Shown: positions 1 through 9,940 of the stretch, in pieces | How positions within the stretch are numbered: position 1 is the first letter of the stretch | Layout: each line of letters opens with the position of its first letter | Assembly (NCBI RefSeq): GCF_028583425.1 | Contig: NC_072791.1 | Location: 43,965,368-44,029,367 of the forward strand | Source of the DNA: Eublepharis macularius | Taxonomy: Eukaryota > Chordata > Lepidosauria > Squamata > Eublepharidae | Length of the DNA stretch: 64,000 nucleotides | Reading direction: 5' to 3' | The notes under the pieces: generated by a model | Told to the model about the DNA's origin: nothing | Database searches by the model: none | Seen by the model: the letters and a program-made list of their open reading frames with translations, nothing else | Position numbers and translations under genes: made by a program

Positions 1-630
1 CACATCTGGTTTGTCTGCTTTGTTTCACACTCCTGTTTTTTCTTTTATCTCTCCTCACAAGCCTACGTGTCATTCTTTTACCTCCTCCGGATTCTTTTCA
101 TGGCAACAGCTCAAGAATAAGGTTGGACTGATTGACCAGGAGGTGGAATTTATGCTGCCTCTAAATTGCTGAAGCAGAACAATTCCCCGGGCCCATCTGT
201 GTGACAGAAGCTCTTCTTTATATAATCATGGAGCAGAGGGATTTTCTTTTCATTTTTAAATCAGAATCATCTTTAATGGAAGATTGCGGGTGCTTTTTAT
301 GTTTTATCGAGGCAAGGAGAGACCTGGGGGAATGTATGGGTAACAATTTTAAGATTGGGTGTTTGTTTATTCTGAGAAAAAATTAAGATGTGATTGGTGG
401 GCAACATAGTCACGGCATTTCAGCAAGGGAGATCCATGTGCGATGGATGCATACGTGCACACAGGTCATGATGATGCAGGTGAACATCTGAGTCTTATTG
501 AAAGGATGGACACGTCTCCTGGTGTGGGTGGGAAGAGGCATCCCCAGTAAGGACCACATGAGACAAATGGCGTGTGTGTAGAGATGGATCAGGGTCAGAG
601 ACTATAACATGTCTTACTTTTTAAAAAAAG
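1..630. other. Intergenic, nothing recognised
   Basis: No open frame here has a recognisable domain, and I see no repeat family. The short frames have no protein-like composition. The stretch ends where an AT-rich LINE tail begins. Confidence 0.5.
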
Positions 631-1282
631 TATCAGAAAAATGTATTTTATTTATTTATGTCATTTATAGTCCGCCTTTCTCACAGAGAGTCAAGGCGGA
701 TTACGTAGTGTGAGATTAGTACAATCATATCAAGGACATTTCTATGCAGTGTGAAGGACATTTCCATAAACAATGTCATAGGATTTTACAAAGACATAGT
801 GTTAGCAAGCATCCAATACAGAGTTGAAGAATTGCTGAAACAGAACATAATAAATTCTAGGACTAACATTAGATAACATGAAGCACAGTTAGTACGTAGG
901 AGTACATATTCAAAGCAACAAATAATGTGCAAGGCAGCATAGTGGTGAAGTCTATGGTTCCTAAATCATTAGCGAAGCATCTGCGATCCCCTCCCCTCCC
1001 TACAATACTTCCCTCCTATCTGAGTAAAAAGCGTTTTTGAATAATTCGGTTTTGCATTGTTTGCAGAAAGCCAGGAGAGTGAGCGCTCTCCTGACCTCCT
1101 CAGGCAGGCTGTTCCACAGGGTAGGGGCCACCACAGAGAAAGCCTGTGTATGAGATGCTGTTGATTTCACCCATGTGCAGGCTGGCACCTGCAGGAGACC
1201 CTGTTCAGATGAGCGAAGCTGCCATGGAGGAACATAGGGAGGGAGGTGGTCCCGTAGGTATGCTGGGCCAAGGCTATGAAGA
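631..1282 (-). mobile_element. L2-like LINE 3' end (truncated)
   Basis: Read on the minus strand, 1280-1000 encodes the extreme C-terminus of a non-LTR retrotransposon ORF2. The frame includes AFSVVAPTLWNSLPEEVR, the 'APxLWNxLPxxIR' tail motif of L2/CR1-group LINEs, and ends at about 1000. The remainder (about 990-631) is the AT-rich 3' UTR, with a 'CCGCCTTGACTCTCTGTGAG'-type block near 675-700. The reverse transcriptase itself is absent, so this is a 5'-truncated dead insertion. The clade assignment (L2 rather than CR1) is from memory of the motif and is less certain than the LINE call. Confidence 0.7.
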
Positions 1283-2354
1283 GCAGATTAAATGAACACT
1301 CTATTTATTCAAACTACATTTATAAAGATATATTTCCTCCTTTTCTTGTTGCTATGCAAGTGTTTCAGGCCAGAGTCTCTCAACTCCTGTTTTCTTGGGC
1401 TTTGAATGGCGCAGATAGCAAAGTGAACAGGATGGGGATGTGTGCAGGGGTCTGTTTCAAGGATCTGGCAGAATTATGCTGAGCTATCTTCCGACTTGAT
1501 TTGCTTGCCTCTCTGCTTTCACTACATTGATAAAAAGATTAGATGAAGTTCTTTTACAGAATAAGGAGGGAACAAAGGTTTGCCCACTTCAGCCACACAA
1601 GTACATTTCGCCATGACCCAAATAATAAATTGCTTCCAAACAGGTCAGTGCTAATCAAAGGAGGGCTGCTGTGACATGTTAACATGCTCATTTAGGAGAA
1701 AGAAACTGTCAGCTGTTTAATGGCTTTATGCTTCTGGTGGAGATTGGGAAATGGAATTGGTTCCACTGCTAATTTTATCCATTTCCATTAATCAGATAGT
1801 GATTTTTTTTTAAAGTATTGCTTTCATTCAGTGTTTTCAAATGGACTGGCATATGATATACATTTTGGGTTCCTCCTTCCCCAAGTATTAACAGCAAAGG
1901 AAGTGTATTTTCTAAACACAAATCAGCACTGAGCACACAGTTCTGTTCTGGAGAGGGGCTTGTGAGCGTGCACTTCCTTCTGTGGCTATTCTTTCTGCAT
2001 AGCTGGAATTAGAAGAATGACAAAAAATATTGGGGTTGAACGGAAAGGCCCATTGCTAACATTATGCTATTCTTGGGCAATGCAGGTAAAACTCTGGGGC
2101 GCATAGCTGCCATGTAGATTCTCTGGAACAGCTGTGAAGTTTAATATGTTCCCACACCACAAATATGGCACAATGAGAACTAGCTACAGTGTTAAAGGGG
2201 GAAATAAACACAAGCCCAGTTCCAGGAATAAGGCTTATCAAGGTCAGGGTTGAGGCTGTTGAGCCACCTGGGTGACACAGCTTGTACAATGATGTACCAC
2301 TGCAAAGCCCAAGATCGTACAGTTTTCACAGCAAATATTGCAGGTCTCACTAAC
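1283..2354. other. Unique AT-rich intergenic sequence
   Basis: No gene and no repeat family recognised. The part from about 1660 to 1860 has homeodomain-like TAAT and ATTAATCA words and no sign of repeat origin, so it could be a conserved non-coding element. That cannot be decided without an alignment. Confidence 0.35.
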
Positions 2355-2575
2355 TTTCATGTGGTAGAGAGTGCCCTCAAGTCATAGCTGACTTATGACG
2401 ACCCTTGGAGGGGTTTTCATGGCAAAAGACTAACAAAGGTGGTTTACCATTGCCTGCCTCTGCAACCCTGGTCTTTGTTGGAGGTCTCCCATCCGATTAC
2501 TAACCAAGGCTGACCCTGCTAAGCTGTGATCAGGCTCTTCTGGGCTATCCAGGTCAGGGCCACTAACTTTCATAC
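2355..2575 (-). mobile_element. 5S rRNA-derived SINE
   Basis: On the minus strand, about 2560-2467 matches the 5S rRNA gene in order: a segment like AGCTTAGCAGGGTCAGCC (box A region) and then GGATGGGAGACC (box C; plus-strand complement at 2483-2494). The rest, to 2355, is a non-5S body ending near 'GACTTGAGGGCACT'. This is the architecture of 5S-headed SINEs described in squamates (SINE3 type), in which the 5S promoter drives RNA polymerase III transcription. Several diverged positions inside the 5S part show it is an old copy and not a 5S gene. Confidence 0.85.
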
Positions 2576-2876
2576 TGGACCCTTTATTTGAAACTTTTCC
2601 CCTTGACCCAATTCACAACTTATGCAATTGCCATCACTGTGACATGGCTGCAGAAGTGAGTTGAGATCTTTGGTATCAACTGGAGTTCCAATGTGGGCCT
2701 ATAAAGATAGGAATATTTTAGCATTTCCTAAAATTATCGTTGAAGGAAAATGGCAAATCAGTAGTCCAGTCTCTAAGAACAGGCTGTTATTCCTAGATTA
2801 TCCAACTAGATGCTTGTGGAGTTTCCCTTCCCCACAGGAAATAGAAATAAAATAAAAAGTTTACTAGAATAGTCTC

Positions 2877-3035
2877 TAGAAAAGAGTCCAGTAGCACCTT
2901 TAAGACTAACCAACTTTACTGTAGCATAAGCTTTCGAGAATCACCGTTCTCTTCTTCAGTCTTAAAGGTGCTACTGGACTCTTTTCTATTTTTGCTACTA
3001 CAGACTAACACGGCTAACTTCTCTGGATCTATAGA
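2877..3035. mobile_element. Foldback repeat, GAGAA-stem family
   Basis: The sequence reads out 'AAAGAGTCCAGTAGCACC...' and then back as its inverted complement, ending in 'CTACAGACTAACACGGCTAA' near 3015. The two arms are unequal in length, giving a head-to-head foldback. The same unit recurs at 47361-47575 and 55198-55355. The centre carries a hammerhead-like core on the minus strand (separate entry). I infer a non-autonomous retroelement, possibly Penelope-related; no protein is encoded. Confidence 0.7.
2924..2959 (-). ncRNA. Hammerhead-like ribozyme core
   Basis: On the minus strand: CUGAAGA (2959-2953), an extra A (2952), stem II GAGAA/UUCUC (2951-2947 with 2940-2936), GAAA (2935-2932), palindromic AGCU (2932-2929) and U17 (2928), then AUGC. 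All catalytic-core bases of the CUGANGA/GAAA consensus are present. Stem I is lost because the foldback junction lies just upstream of the core. An extra base after A9 is known from a viroid hammerhead. Activity is not established. Confidence 0.45.
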
Positions 3036-3718
3036 ATAATCTCTGCCATCCATGTACATTGGAAGGGAAAAGCTTAGGGAATCTGACCCTGTCTGTCTGA
3101 ATTGTGGGAGTGGGTTCTGTAATACAGATTTTTGTATTAGAACCATGTGCTTTAGGCAACACACATGGATGAATTGTTCTAAAGATTTATCTGCAGGGCA
3201 GTTCACTATCAAATCATGGTTCGTTCTTAGTGCAATTAATGCACGGTTGTTGTTCTGTGTGAGTTGGTGCCACATGATCCTCATTTTGTCCTGCTGAAAG
3301 ATGAGTTTTCTACTTTGAAGTTCAAGTAGAGTTGAAAAGATAGCATTATATTCCCCTTAAAATCTGTCTCATTAATTTTGATTGTCATAATTATACAAGA
3401 ATGATATTATCATGAATATTATTTTTAATAATGAACATACTTTCCATTCATGAGAAATGCAGTAAAGCTTCCTCCCACATTCCTAGAACAAATTGTGTTA
3501 AGGTATGCCAGGGCTCTAGGAGTAAACAGGATTAAGCATAGTGGAAAACTGAAAGCTTCTGTAAAACAACAGAGGTAATAAAAATGTACCAAGTTGTGTT
3601 TCTCATGCATCACTATCACATTTTCAGTTGTTTGTGCTTAGAAGAGACCAATACCTTCCACATATAATCCATTTGTTGCTATTGCTAGATGAAACATGGT
3701 TGCATGACTGTCATAGGC
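3036..3718. other. Intergenic, nothing recognised
   Basis: AT-rich unique sequence. The short frames on both strands lack recognisable domains. Confidence 0.4.
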
Positions 3719-4055
3719 CTGTCTGGTACAGTGGTTAGAGTGTCAAACTAGGATCTGAGGGCGAAGCTACAAGTGACGAATGACACTTGAACAGCAAGTG
3801 TATTTCTCCTTGTTCACTTGTGCTCCACTCAATCCACTTGCTGTTCAAGTGCCATTTGTCACTTGTAGCTTGGCCCTGAGAGACCCTGCTCTGCCACACA
3901 AGCTCACTGGGTGACCTTGGGCCATCACTCTCTCAGCCTAACCTGCCTCACAGGGTTGTTGTGAAAATAAAATGGAGGAGAGAATGATGTAAGTCACTTT
4001 GGGTCCCCATTGGAGAGACAAGCAGGGAATAAATAAAGTGAGTAAATAAATAAAT
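3719..4055 (+). mobile_element. Sauria-type tRNA SINE split by a MITE
   Basis: The tRNA-like head starts with 'CAGTGGTTAGAGTG' (box A region). The body follows: 'GGTGACCTTGGGCCATCAC', then 'CCTCACAGGGTTGTTGTGA', then 'AAATGGAGGAGAG', and a tail of 'AAATAAA' repeats. The order and tail match the squamate Sauria SINE, whose 3' end resembles BovB LINEs and is mobilised by them. The expected 'GGATCTGAGAGACC' is interrupted by a 118-bp insertion at 3759-3876. Confidence 0.85.
3759..3876. mobile_element. 118-bp palindromic MITE with 3-bp TSD
   Basis: The element begins GGGCGAAGCTACAAGTGAC and ends with its near-complement GTCACTTGTAGCTTGGCCC. The inverted arms are about 42 bp. It interrupts the host SINE with TGA repeated on both sides (3756-3758 and 3877-3879), so a 3-bp target duplication is directly visible. 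A 3-bp duplication fits PIF/Harbinger, although TGA is not the usual TWA target; the superfamily is therefore inference. Confidence 0.75.
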
Positions 4056-4164
4056 AGGCACTGAATAGATATTCCCTATAGTTTTCCCCATAAAATATTC
4101 CCTTGACCAATTTATTACTTTATAATCCTTTGAATACATATGAAACTTCCTTCTGTACATCTGT

Positions 4165-4325
4165 CAGGGTCTTCTCTGCCTAAGACTGGCAGTTGGTCTC
4201 CAGGATCTGAGGTGGAATTCTTTAGCTTGTCCTTCTACTGGATCATTTTTTAAAAACTAAAGATGCCAGGGATTGAACCTTGGACCACCTGCACATAAAA
4301 CCTACTTCTGGTCCACAGCCTCCTC
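4165..4325 (-). mobile_element. tRNA-derived SINE, diverged copy
   Basis: On the minus strand this reads as a tRNA-like head containing GGTTCAATCCCTGGCATC (box B region, near 4265-4282), followed by the body seen in the better copy at 9628-9833 ('GACTGGCAG', 'GTCTCCAGG'). It is diverged and 5'-damaged. I do not know a family name for it. Confidence 0.55.
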
Positions 4326-4387
4326 CCCTCTCCTATTCTAGAGTGCATACAAAACTAGGTTTTAAACAACAACAACAGAAAATCATA

Positions 4388-4410
4388 GTGTGTGTGTGTG
4401 TGTGTGTGTT
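4388..4410. repeat. (TG)n microsatellite
   Basis: About ten uninterrupted TG units followed by TTTGTTTC. Confidence 0.9.
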
Positions 4411-6894
4411 TGTTTCTTTTGGCCTCAGCCCGTGCATCTGTTACATGCAGCTACAATATTGCACTAATTTTGGTAGTCTGGAGTGTGTAGGTGTATCAGG
4501 TAAAAGAAGATAAAAAGCCCACATGGCTCATGTTGTCTGCTTTCACAAAAAGGCCTCCAGAGAGGGGCTATGACTATTTTTCTTTTGGCGTCATAATGTT
4601 GTTTAGTGCTGTAATCAGGGATAATATGGTTACTTTCCCCCATATATATAGTTGCTCCTGGCCATTTGAGTCCTGGTGACCAGAGGAAATTGTTTACTCA
4701 AGAACGATGACTGCCAAATTGCTCAGTACTGGTGGATTCACAGAGCCCTTAAAAACCTGCTTCAGCGCAGGAAGCGTAATTCACTCTCAAGTGACTGGTT
4801 CATGTCAACCTGATCTCAGAGGAATGGCAAAAAACAGACCTGGTGCCTGATCTAAGGAAGTAAACAGACTCACACTTTCCAAATAAGGAAGCCACAAGGA
4901 AGACTCGGGAGTCGTTTGAAAGTATCATAAATAAAATCCTCAGGTTTTTCAGAGGATGTGAGAGGTCCAGACCAAAACACGTGGGATTCTTATAATTCTA
5001 GGGATTCTGGTTTTTAGTTCCCTTAACAGGAGTTAATCCAGACTAAAGGTTGGTTCACAAGACATGTAAATCATACAAACAGATCATACATATATGTCCC
5101 CCATCTGTAGAAAGCATTTTGTGACTGGAAATGTAGGTGAACTCTAAGCACATACGATTCATCATTTAAAAAAAAGATGTGTGAATGTGACATAATATGA
5201 CATAGTCCTGCACATGACCTAGGGTGGCCAACTATGGATGACCAGAAAAGAGGACAAAAGCCCCCCCCCGACAAAAATTTGCATACAATTTGCATTCTGT
5301 GGGCTAATTTACATGCACAAATGCAAATGTATATATCATTACTATAATGTAAGTAGAAATACATCTCACCATAGTGGCAGTTCTGTCTGCAATACTAATT
5401 GGTGATGAGGTACTTTTCAAGGCCCATCTTATGGCACATACTCTTTAATTCATCCCATACAGCCTGGTTGACTTTAGCAGCCCTTCTTCCAAACATAGCT
5501 TGCTCTGGGCACCATGTGGCTGCTCAGGAGGAACCTAGCCAGCTTTACCAGACAGAGGCAGAACTCAGCCATTTCAGAGGTCAATGCTTAAAAAAGAGGA
5601 GCATCCTCAGAAAAAGAGGCCATCAGGGGGCATTTTTTGCGCTGGGACTTTAAAGCATTTCAGTATCTGTTCTGCTTCCCATGTTTGCAGGAGTTTCACA
5701 CTTGCAAAGTAGTCGGGGGACACAGTACTGATGTTTGTCCACAGTATCCCCATTTTTCCCCTGTGGACATACTGAGATGTTATTTTGAAGCTGCTGCCGA
5801 CTTCCATCTGGACCGATTAATGTCAATGTGAACTCTATACTCCCCTTCTACTTCTCTTCTCCCCTCTCTCCTTTTCCCCAGGAGCTGATTGGTCTGTGCA
5901 GAATTAACCACTCCCACCCTCCTCAGCTTGTCTGCCATTTTTATCAATAAAGTGAGGTTAGGGTCATAAGGCTTTCCCTCCATTGGCTTCTTTCCTCCCG
6001 GGTATGCATGCACTCTCTTATTTTCCCCTCCAAAGCCAGGAATGATTCCTAACCTTGCTGCTTATTCCCTGCTGGCTTTAAAAACCAGAAAAGGGTTAAA
6101 TGGCTGCTTTCCCCCTCTCTTCTGCTAATGCAAAAAAAAAAATCCCAAGTGTTTTGCACCACATTTGCAAAACAAAGTGGCTGGGAAGCTGCCAGGGATG
6201 CTGAAGCAGCTGCATTTTAACCCTTTCCTGGCTTGGCTTTTAAAAAAATAAATGAGAGTGGAAGAAGCACGAAAAGTACATGTTTTCCCCCAGAACTCTA
6301 CCACCAATTGTCTCCCCACTGGGCATGGGACAGCCCAATCAGCAAAGACAAGGGAGCAGGGGTTCCAACATGGCAACGTTACTACACATGCTCAACGTTT
6401 TTTAAAAAGTGTGATGTGAATTGTGAAGCCCTGAAAGCCTATAACTGATCTGAGGCTTCGAAGTGGGTCTAAAATGAAACACCAGATGCCAAATCAAAGC
6501 TGCTGCGGACAGTGTAAAATATGCGGGTGCAGTGCTGAAGCCATTGTGATCGCGGGCGAATGCTCATAAATGGTGGGTTAATCCTTGAGTGCGAAAAGGG
6601 CCTGGGTCACCCTAACATGTGCCTCAGGTGATGAGGTAGAGTGAGGAACACCAGCTTCATTATCAGGCAACATCAGTCCAGAAGAGAGAACAGGCAGTGA
6701 TTAACAACTGAAAAGGAAGCAGGAAGTGGTGTTCATTTGGAAGTAGTATTTAAGGACCAGAGATAACAATAAGTCCCTCAGAGCTCAACTGCTCTACTGA
6801 AACTGAACCACTGAGGAGGAGGAGGAGGAGGAAAGGGGTGTTGTTTAACCCTTTCTTCCTGTGTGAGCTCTGAGCCAAAAATTGCATTTCTTTG
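4411..6894. other. Intergenic, nothing recognised
   Basis: No gene-like frame and no repeat I can name. Short homopolymers (C9 near 5262, A10 near 6131) and a (GGA)n run near 6813-6832 are the only low-complexity features. The overlapping frames at 5607-6013 lack domain signatures. Confidence 0.4.
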
Positions 6895-7300
6895 ATTTGT
6901 TTAGAATATTTTAATGCTGCCTTCCCAATTTAGGGAACCAATGGCAGTGATCACAATTTTTAAAATACACATATATAAAACAATTCAAACCAATTAAACA
7001 AAACACATGAACAGGAAAGACGGTCCATGAGAGAACACCAAACAAAACAGAAACGTCTTCACCCACTAGCAGAAGACAAAGATAGAGGAGGCCAGAGACA
7101 TCTCTCCCTGTGCAGGGAATTCCATAATCTCCCTGTGGAAGGAATTCCATAATTTTTCTATAATGTTGATGCCCTGACTAAGAAGGACCTTCCTTGAGTT
7201 GCCACCCATCTAGCCTAAGATGTCAGGGCATCCTAAGCGAGGCCCTTGAAGTCTTCAAGTTGAAGATGACCGTTGTGTTCTGGAAGGTTCATACAGGAAT
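6895..7300 (-). mobile_element. LINE 3' end (L2/CR1-like), minus strand
   Basis: The plus strand shows the reverse complement of a squamate LINE 3' region: 'CTGCCTTCCCAATTTAGGGA', an A-rich stretch (CAATTCAAACCAATTAAAC), then 'GGGAATTCCATAAT' and 'GCCCTGACTAAGAAGGACCTT'. The last corresponds to the 'EKALS' tail repeatedly seen in such LINEs. It is diverged and has no intact frame. The same tail recurs at 47219-48165. Confidence 0.55.
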
Positions 7301-8185
7301 TCTGTGTTTCCTAATGAGTCTCGCCATGCCCACACCTTTGCTCAATGCCATACCATGTTCTACCTAGAGATTGGCGGGGGGGGGAGTGCATGAGCCAAAA
7401 CATCACACATCTCATCACTCTTGATTCTACACATTCAGGCCTGTTGTGAACCAGTCAACAAAACAATGCTAGTTTATATTGAACAGGTCGCTGGGATAAA
7501 TAAGCAGCAACCTGTGTTCTGGTCCAATTTAAAAGGTCACACAAACAGAGATGTTTAACATAAGCTATTCAGGAATGACAAACCGCACAAAAAGATAGTT
7601 CAGAAAACCAGGGGAAGCAGAAACAGAGTGGGGATGTATAACAAAAACAGAATAGAGATTAAAGTACCATCCTCTCCAGAAAACGCTCCTTGGGAATGCA
7701 ATTATTCTTCCAGGGCGAATGCCTCTCTGGGTTAATAGAATGTTACAGCAGGTATGGGCCGTACAGTTTTTCGTGGCAGATTTGCATACTTAGAAGCAAA
7801 TTATTTTGATTAAATTTGATGAATCTGTATATTAATATTAGCAATGCAAGAATGATGAATTGAGACGATTGATCTTTTTTACCCAGATGTAACTAATATG
7901 CATAATTTGAGGGATTTGAGAATATTGTAGAGGAGCTGATTCTGTTCTACCTCAGTAATTCCGAGGGCAGAGCCAGGGGTTGTGCTGGATTCATTAATTC
8001 ACAATTAGAGTGTGTCAGGAACTTTCCCTAAGCAGCGCCGGGTAGAGGGTCACTGTAAGAGTCTCCTATACACCCTTTTGAAATGAATGAAAGCCAAACA
8101 AGAGTGTTTCATGGGGTCTCACAGCAGATTTCACACACAAAAGTCCTTCCAGTTTGTAATCTCTTTGAGGCTTTCCCCTATATAA
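7301..8185. other. Unique AT-rich intergenic sequence
   Basis: No gene recognised. The block at about 7780-7990 is AT-rich with TAATATGCATAAT-type octamer and homeodomain words and no repeat signature. It is a plausible conserved non-coding element, unproven. Confidence 0.35.
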
Positions 8186-8265
8186 ACAGTAGAAAAGAGC
8201 AAGAATCCAGTAGCACCTATAAGACTAACAAAATTTGTGGTAGGATATGATCTTTCGTGAGTCAC

Positions 8266-8653
8266 CAGGGCCGGCTCCAGCATCATTGGCACCTGAGGCA
8301 GCTTAACGGCTGCCTCTGTGCGCACGCACACTCGCCAGACTGCATAATGACATCACTGCATGTGACATCATCATGCAGGGCTGGTGTGTGCGCAGGGGGC
8401 CTTCCAGCCCTCCCGTTCAGTTGTTCTGCGGGCCAGGTGCAGCTGGCTGCCCTGGCTGATGGCTGCACCTGGCCCGCAGAACAACTGAACGGGATGCTGC
8501 CCACTCAGCTGCCCCATGCTGCCGCCACCAGCACATGCTCCTAGGCAGCGGCAGCTCTGTGACATGTGCCCCTGCTCCCAGACCGGCACCCCCTCCGGTG
8601 CTTTGCGCCCTGAGGCGGCTGCTGGACTGGCTTCAATGGGCGGGCCAGCCCTG
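8266..8653. mobile_element. Non-autonomous hAT element, 388 bp, 8-bp TSD
   Basis: The ends are CAGGGCCGGCTCC and, on the complement, CAGGGCTGGCCC: the CAGGG termini typical of hAT transposons. It is flanked by an exact 8-bp duplication, TGAGTCAC, at 8258-8265 and 8654-8661, the hAT hallmark. No transposase is encoded. The middle (about 8414-8495) is itself an inverted repeat around GGCCAGGTGCAGC, which explains the mirror-image frames on both strands. Confidence 0.9.
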
Positions 8654-8673
8654 TGAGTCACCGCTCACTTCCT

Positions 8674-8709
8674 CTGAAGAAATGAGCTTTGATTCAAGAA
8701 AGCTCATAC
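8674..8709 (+). ncRNA. Hammerhead-like core, stem II decayed
   Basis: CTGAAGA (8674-8680), extra A (8681), damaged stem II ATGAG/TTCAA (8682-8686 with 8693-8697; about three pairs left), GAAA (8698-8701), palindromic AGCT (8701-8704) and C17 (8705). The core bases are intact but stem II has eroded and stem I is absent, so this copy is probably inactive. Confidence 0.35.
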
Positions 8710-8984
8710 CCTACCACAATTTTTGTTAGTCTTATAATTGCTACTGAACTCTTGCCCTTTTCCACTGCTACAGCCAGACTAACAGGGCTACCCATCTTGA
8801 TCTAACCCCTGTATATAATGAATGGTTCTCCTGGCCATCTTACAAACCCATCTATTTATCTGATTTAATTTACTTCTAGCATTTGCTTTGGGAAGCTCCA
8901 AGTTGATTTGCTTGACCCTAGGTTCCCTCCCATCCAATAATTAATCTGCTTGAAACCTGTGACTCAGGAAAGCTCAATGATTGG

Positions 8985-9181
8985 CTTTGATTCCCCACTT
9001 CTCCACTTGAAGCCAGTTGGGTGACCTTGGGTAAGTCACAGCTCTTCCAGAGCTCTCTCAGCCCCATCCACCTCACAGAGTGATTGTTGTGGGGATAATA
9101 ATAACATACTTTGTAAACCACTCAGAGGGGGCATTAAGTTGTCCTGAAGGGCGGCATATAAATTGTATGTTGTTGTTGTTA
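8985..9181 (+). mobile_element. tRNA-type SINE body, plus strand
   Basis: Starts within 'CCCCACTTCTCCACTTGAAG' and continues 'GGGTGACCTTGGGTAAGTCA', 'CACCTCACAGAGTGATTGTT', 'GTAAACCACTCAGAG', 'GTCCTGAAGGGCGG' and a (GTT)n tail. The same SINE occurs inverted at 12317-12836, 50063-50250 and 62401-62655; those copies supply the tRNA-like head missing here. Confidence 0.75.
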
Positions 9182-9285
9182 TCCCCTATTACCAATTTTG
9201 TTAGTCTTATAGGTGCTACTAGACTCTTGCTCTTTTCTACTGCTACAGACAGACTAACAAGGCTACCCATTTTGATCTATTTGCT
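9182..9285 (-). mobile_element. GTGAG-family repeat fragment
   Basis: Outer arm only, from 'TTTTGTTAGTCTTATAGGTG' to 'CAGACTAACAAGGCTACCC'. It abuts the SINE tail directly and lacks the hammerhead-like core. Confidence 0.65.
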
Positions 9286-9627
9286 TGAAACCTGGTTAGC
9301 TTTATCAATATAATAGCACCATAAGTTCTGTTTATTAGCTGCTTGGGTAAGGGTGCAGGTTCTTCTTTGGAGTTTTGTCCGCATGCGTTTGGGCATGTGC
9401 CCATGCTCTCAGCAGTTTGGAATCCTGAGTAACCACTGATTTAAGTCCTATCAGATTACATTATCTTTGTTGCTAATCTCAGCCATTTTGGTGGTTGAAA
9501 CAAAAAAATTAAAGGAAACAGCCCCTGTTCTGAACTAGAATCAATTTTTTAAATGTCACACAGACATGGATGTTGGATAGTGGCACATATGCTGGAATCT
9601 GCTTGACTGCTTTTCAGGGTCAAGCTG
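9286..9627. other. Intergenic, nothing recognised
   Basis: Unique sequence with no gene-like frame. Confidence 0.4.
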
Positions 9628-9833
9628 ACACATGAAGCTGCTTTATACTGAGTCAGATCATTGGTCTACCAAAGTCAGTGTTGTCTACTTAGACTGGCAG
9701 CTGTTCTCCAAGGTCTCAGGTAAAGGTCTTTCACATCCTTTACTACATGCTTCTTTTTAAATCTGGAATGCCAGGGACAGAAACCAGGACTACCTTAATA
9801 CAAAGCAGATGCTCAGCCACAGGATCCCTGTCC
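9628..9833 (-). mobile_element. tRNA-derived SINE
   Basis: In minus orientation the head lies near 9833-9770 (a tRNA-like 'GGCTGAGCATCTGCTTTG' region). The body holds 'GTAAAGGATGTGAAAGACC', 'CCTGAGACC' and 'GCTGCCAGTCTAAGTAGAC', and it ends in 'GACTCAGTATAAAGCAGCTT'. The body and end match a common squamate tRNA SINE whose family name I do not know with certainty. Diverged copies are at 4165-4325, 36985-37110 and 63150-63243. Confidence 0.7.
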
Positions 9834-9867
9834 CTGTAAAGGCAATCTCTTGCAGAGTATTGGCCAT

Positions 9868-9940
9868 CCTTCTCCTGCATAGATTGTAACATTTGCAAGA
9901 ATGACCTTCTTGCAAATGTTACAATCTATGCAGGAGAAGG
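9868..9940. repeat. Perfect 33-bp inverted repeat, 7-nt loop
   Basis: The left arm 9868-9900 and right arm 9908-9940 are exact reverse complements, separated by ATGACCT (9901-9907). No known element ends here and no target duplication is visible. A recent template-switch event is the simplest origin. A transcript would fold into a perfect hairpin. Confidence 0.9.

Larger units (their letters stand above)
8186..8805. mobile_element. Foldback repeat (GTGAG-stem family) split by hAT
   Basis: The left arm (8186-8265) reads 'AAAAGAGCAAGAATCCAGTA' through 'CTTTCGTGAGTCAC'. The right arm (8654-8805) is its inverted complement and runs out to 'CAGACTAACAGGGCTACCC'. The arms are separated by a 388-bp hAT-type element (separate entry) that landed beside the foldback centre. 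The family also occurs at 9182-9285 and 22990-23185. Confidence 0.75.

Noticed and set aside
2467..2560. 5S rRNA gene
   Set aside because: Only part of 5S is present, it is diverged, and it continues into a SINE body.
2877..3035. CRISPR-like or prokaryotic array
   Set aside because: The repeats are inverted, not direct, there are no spacers, and the DNA is vertebrate.
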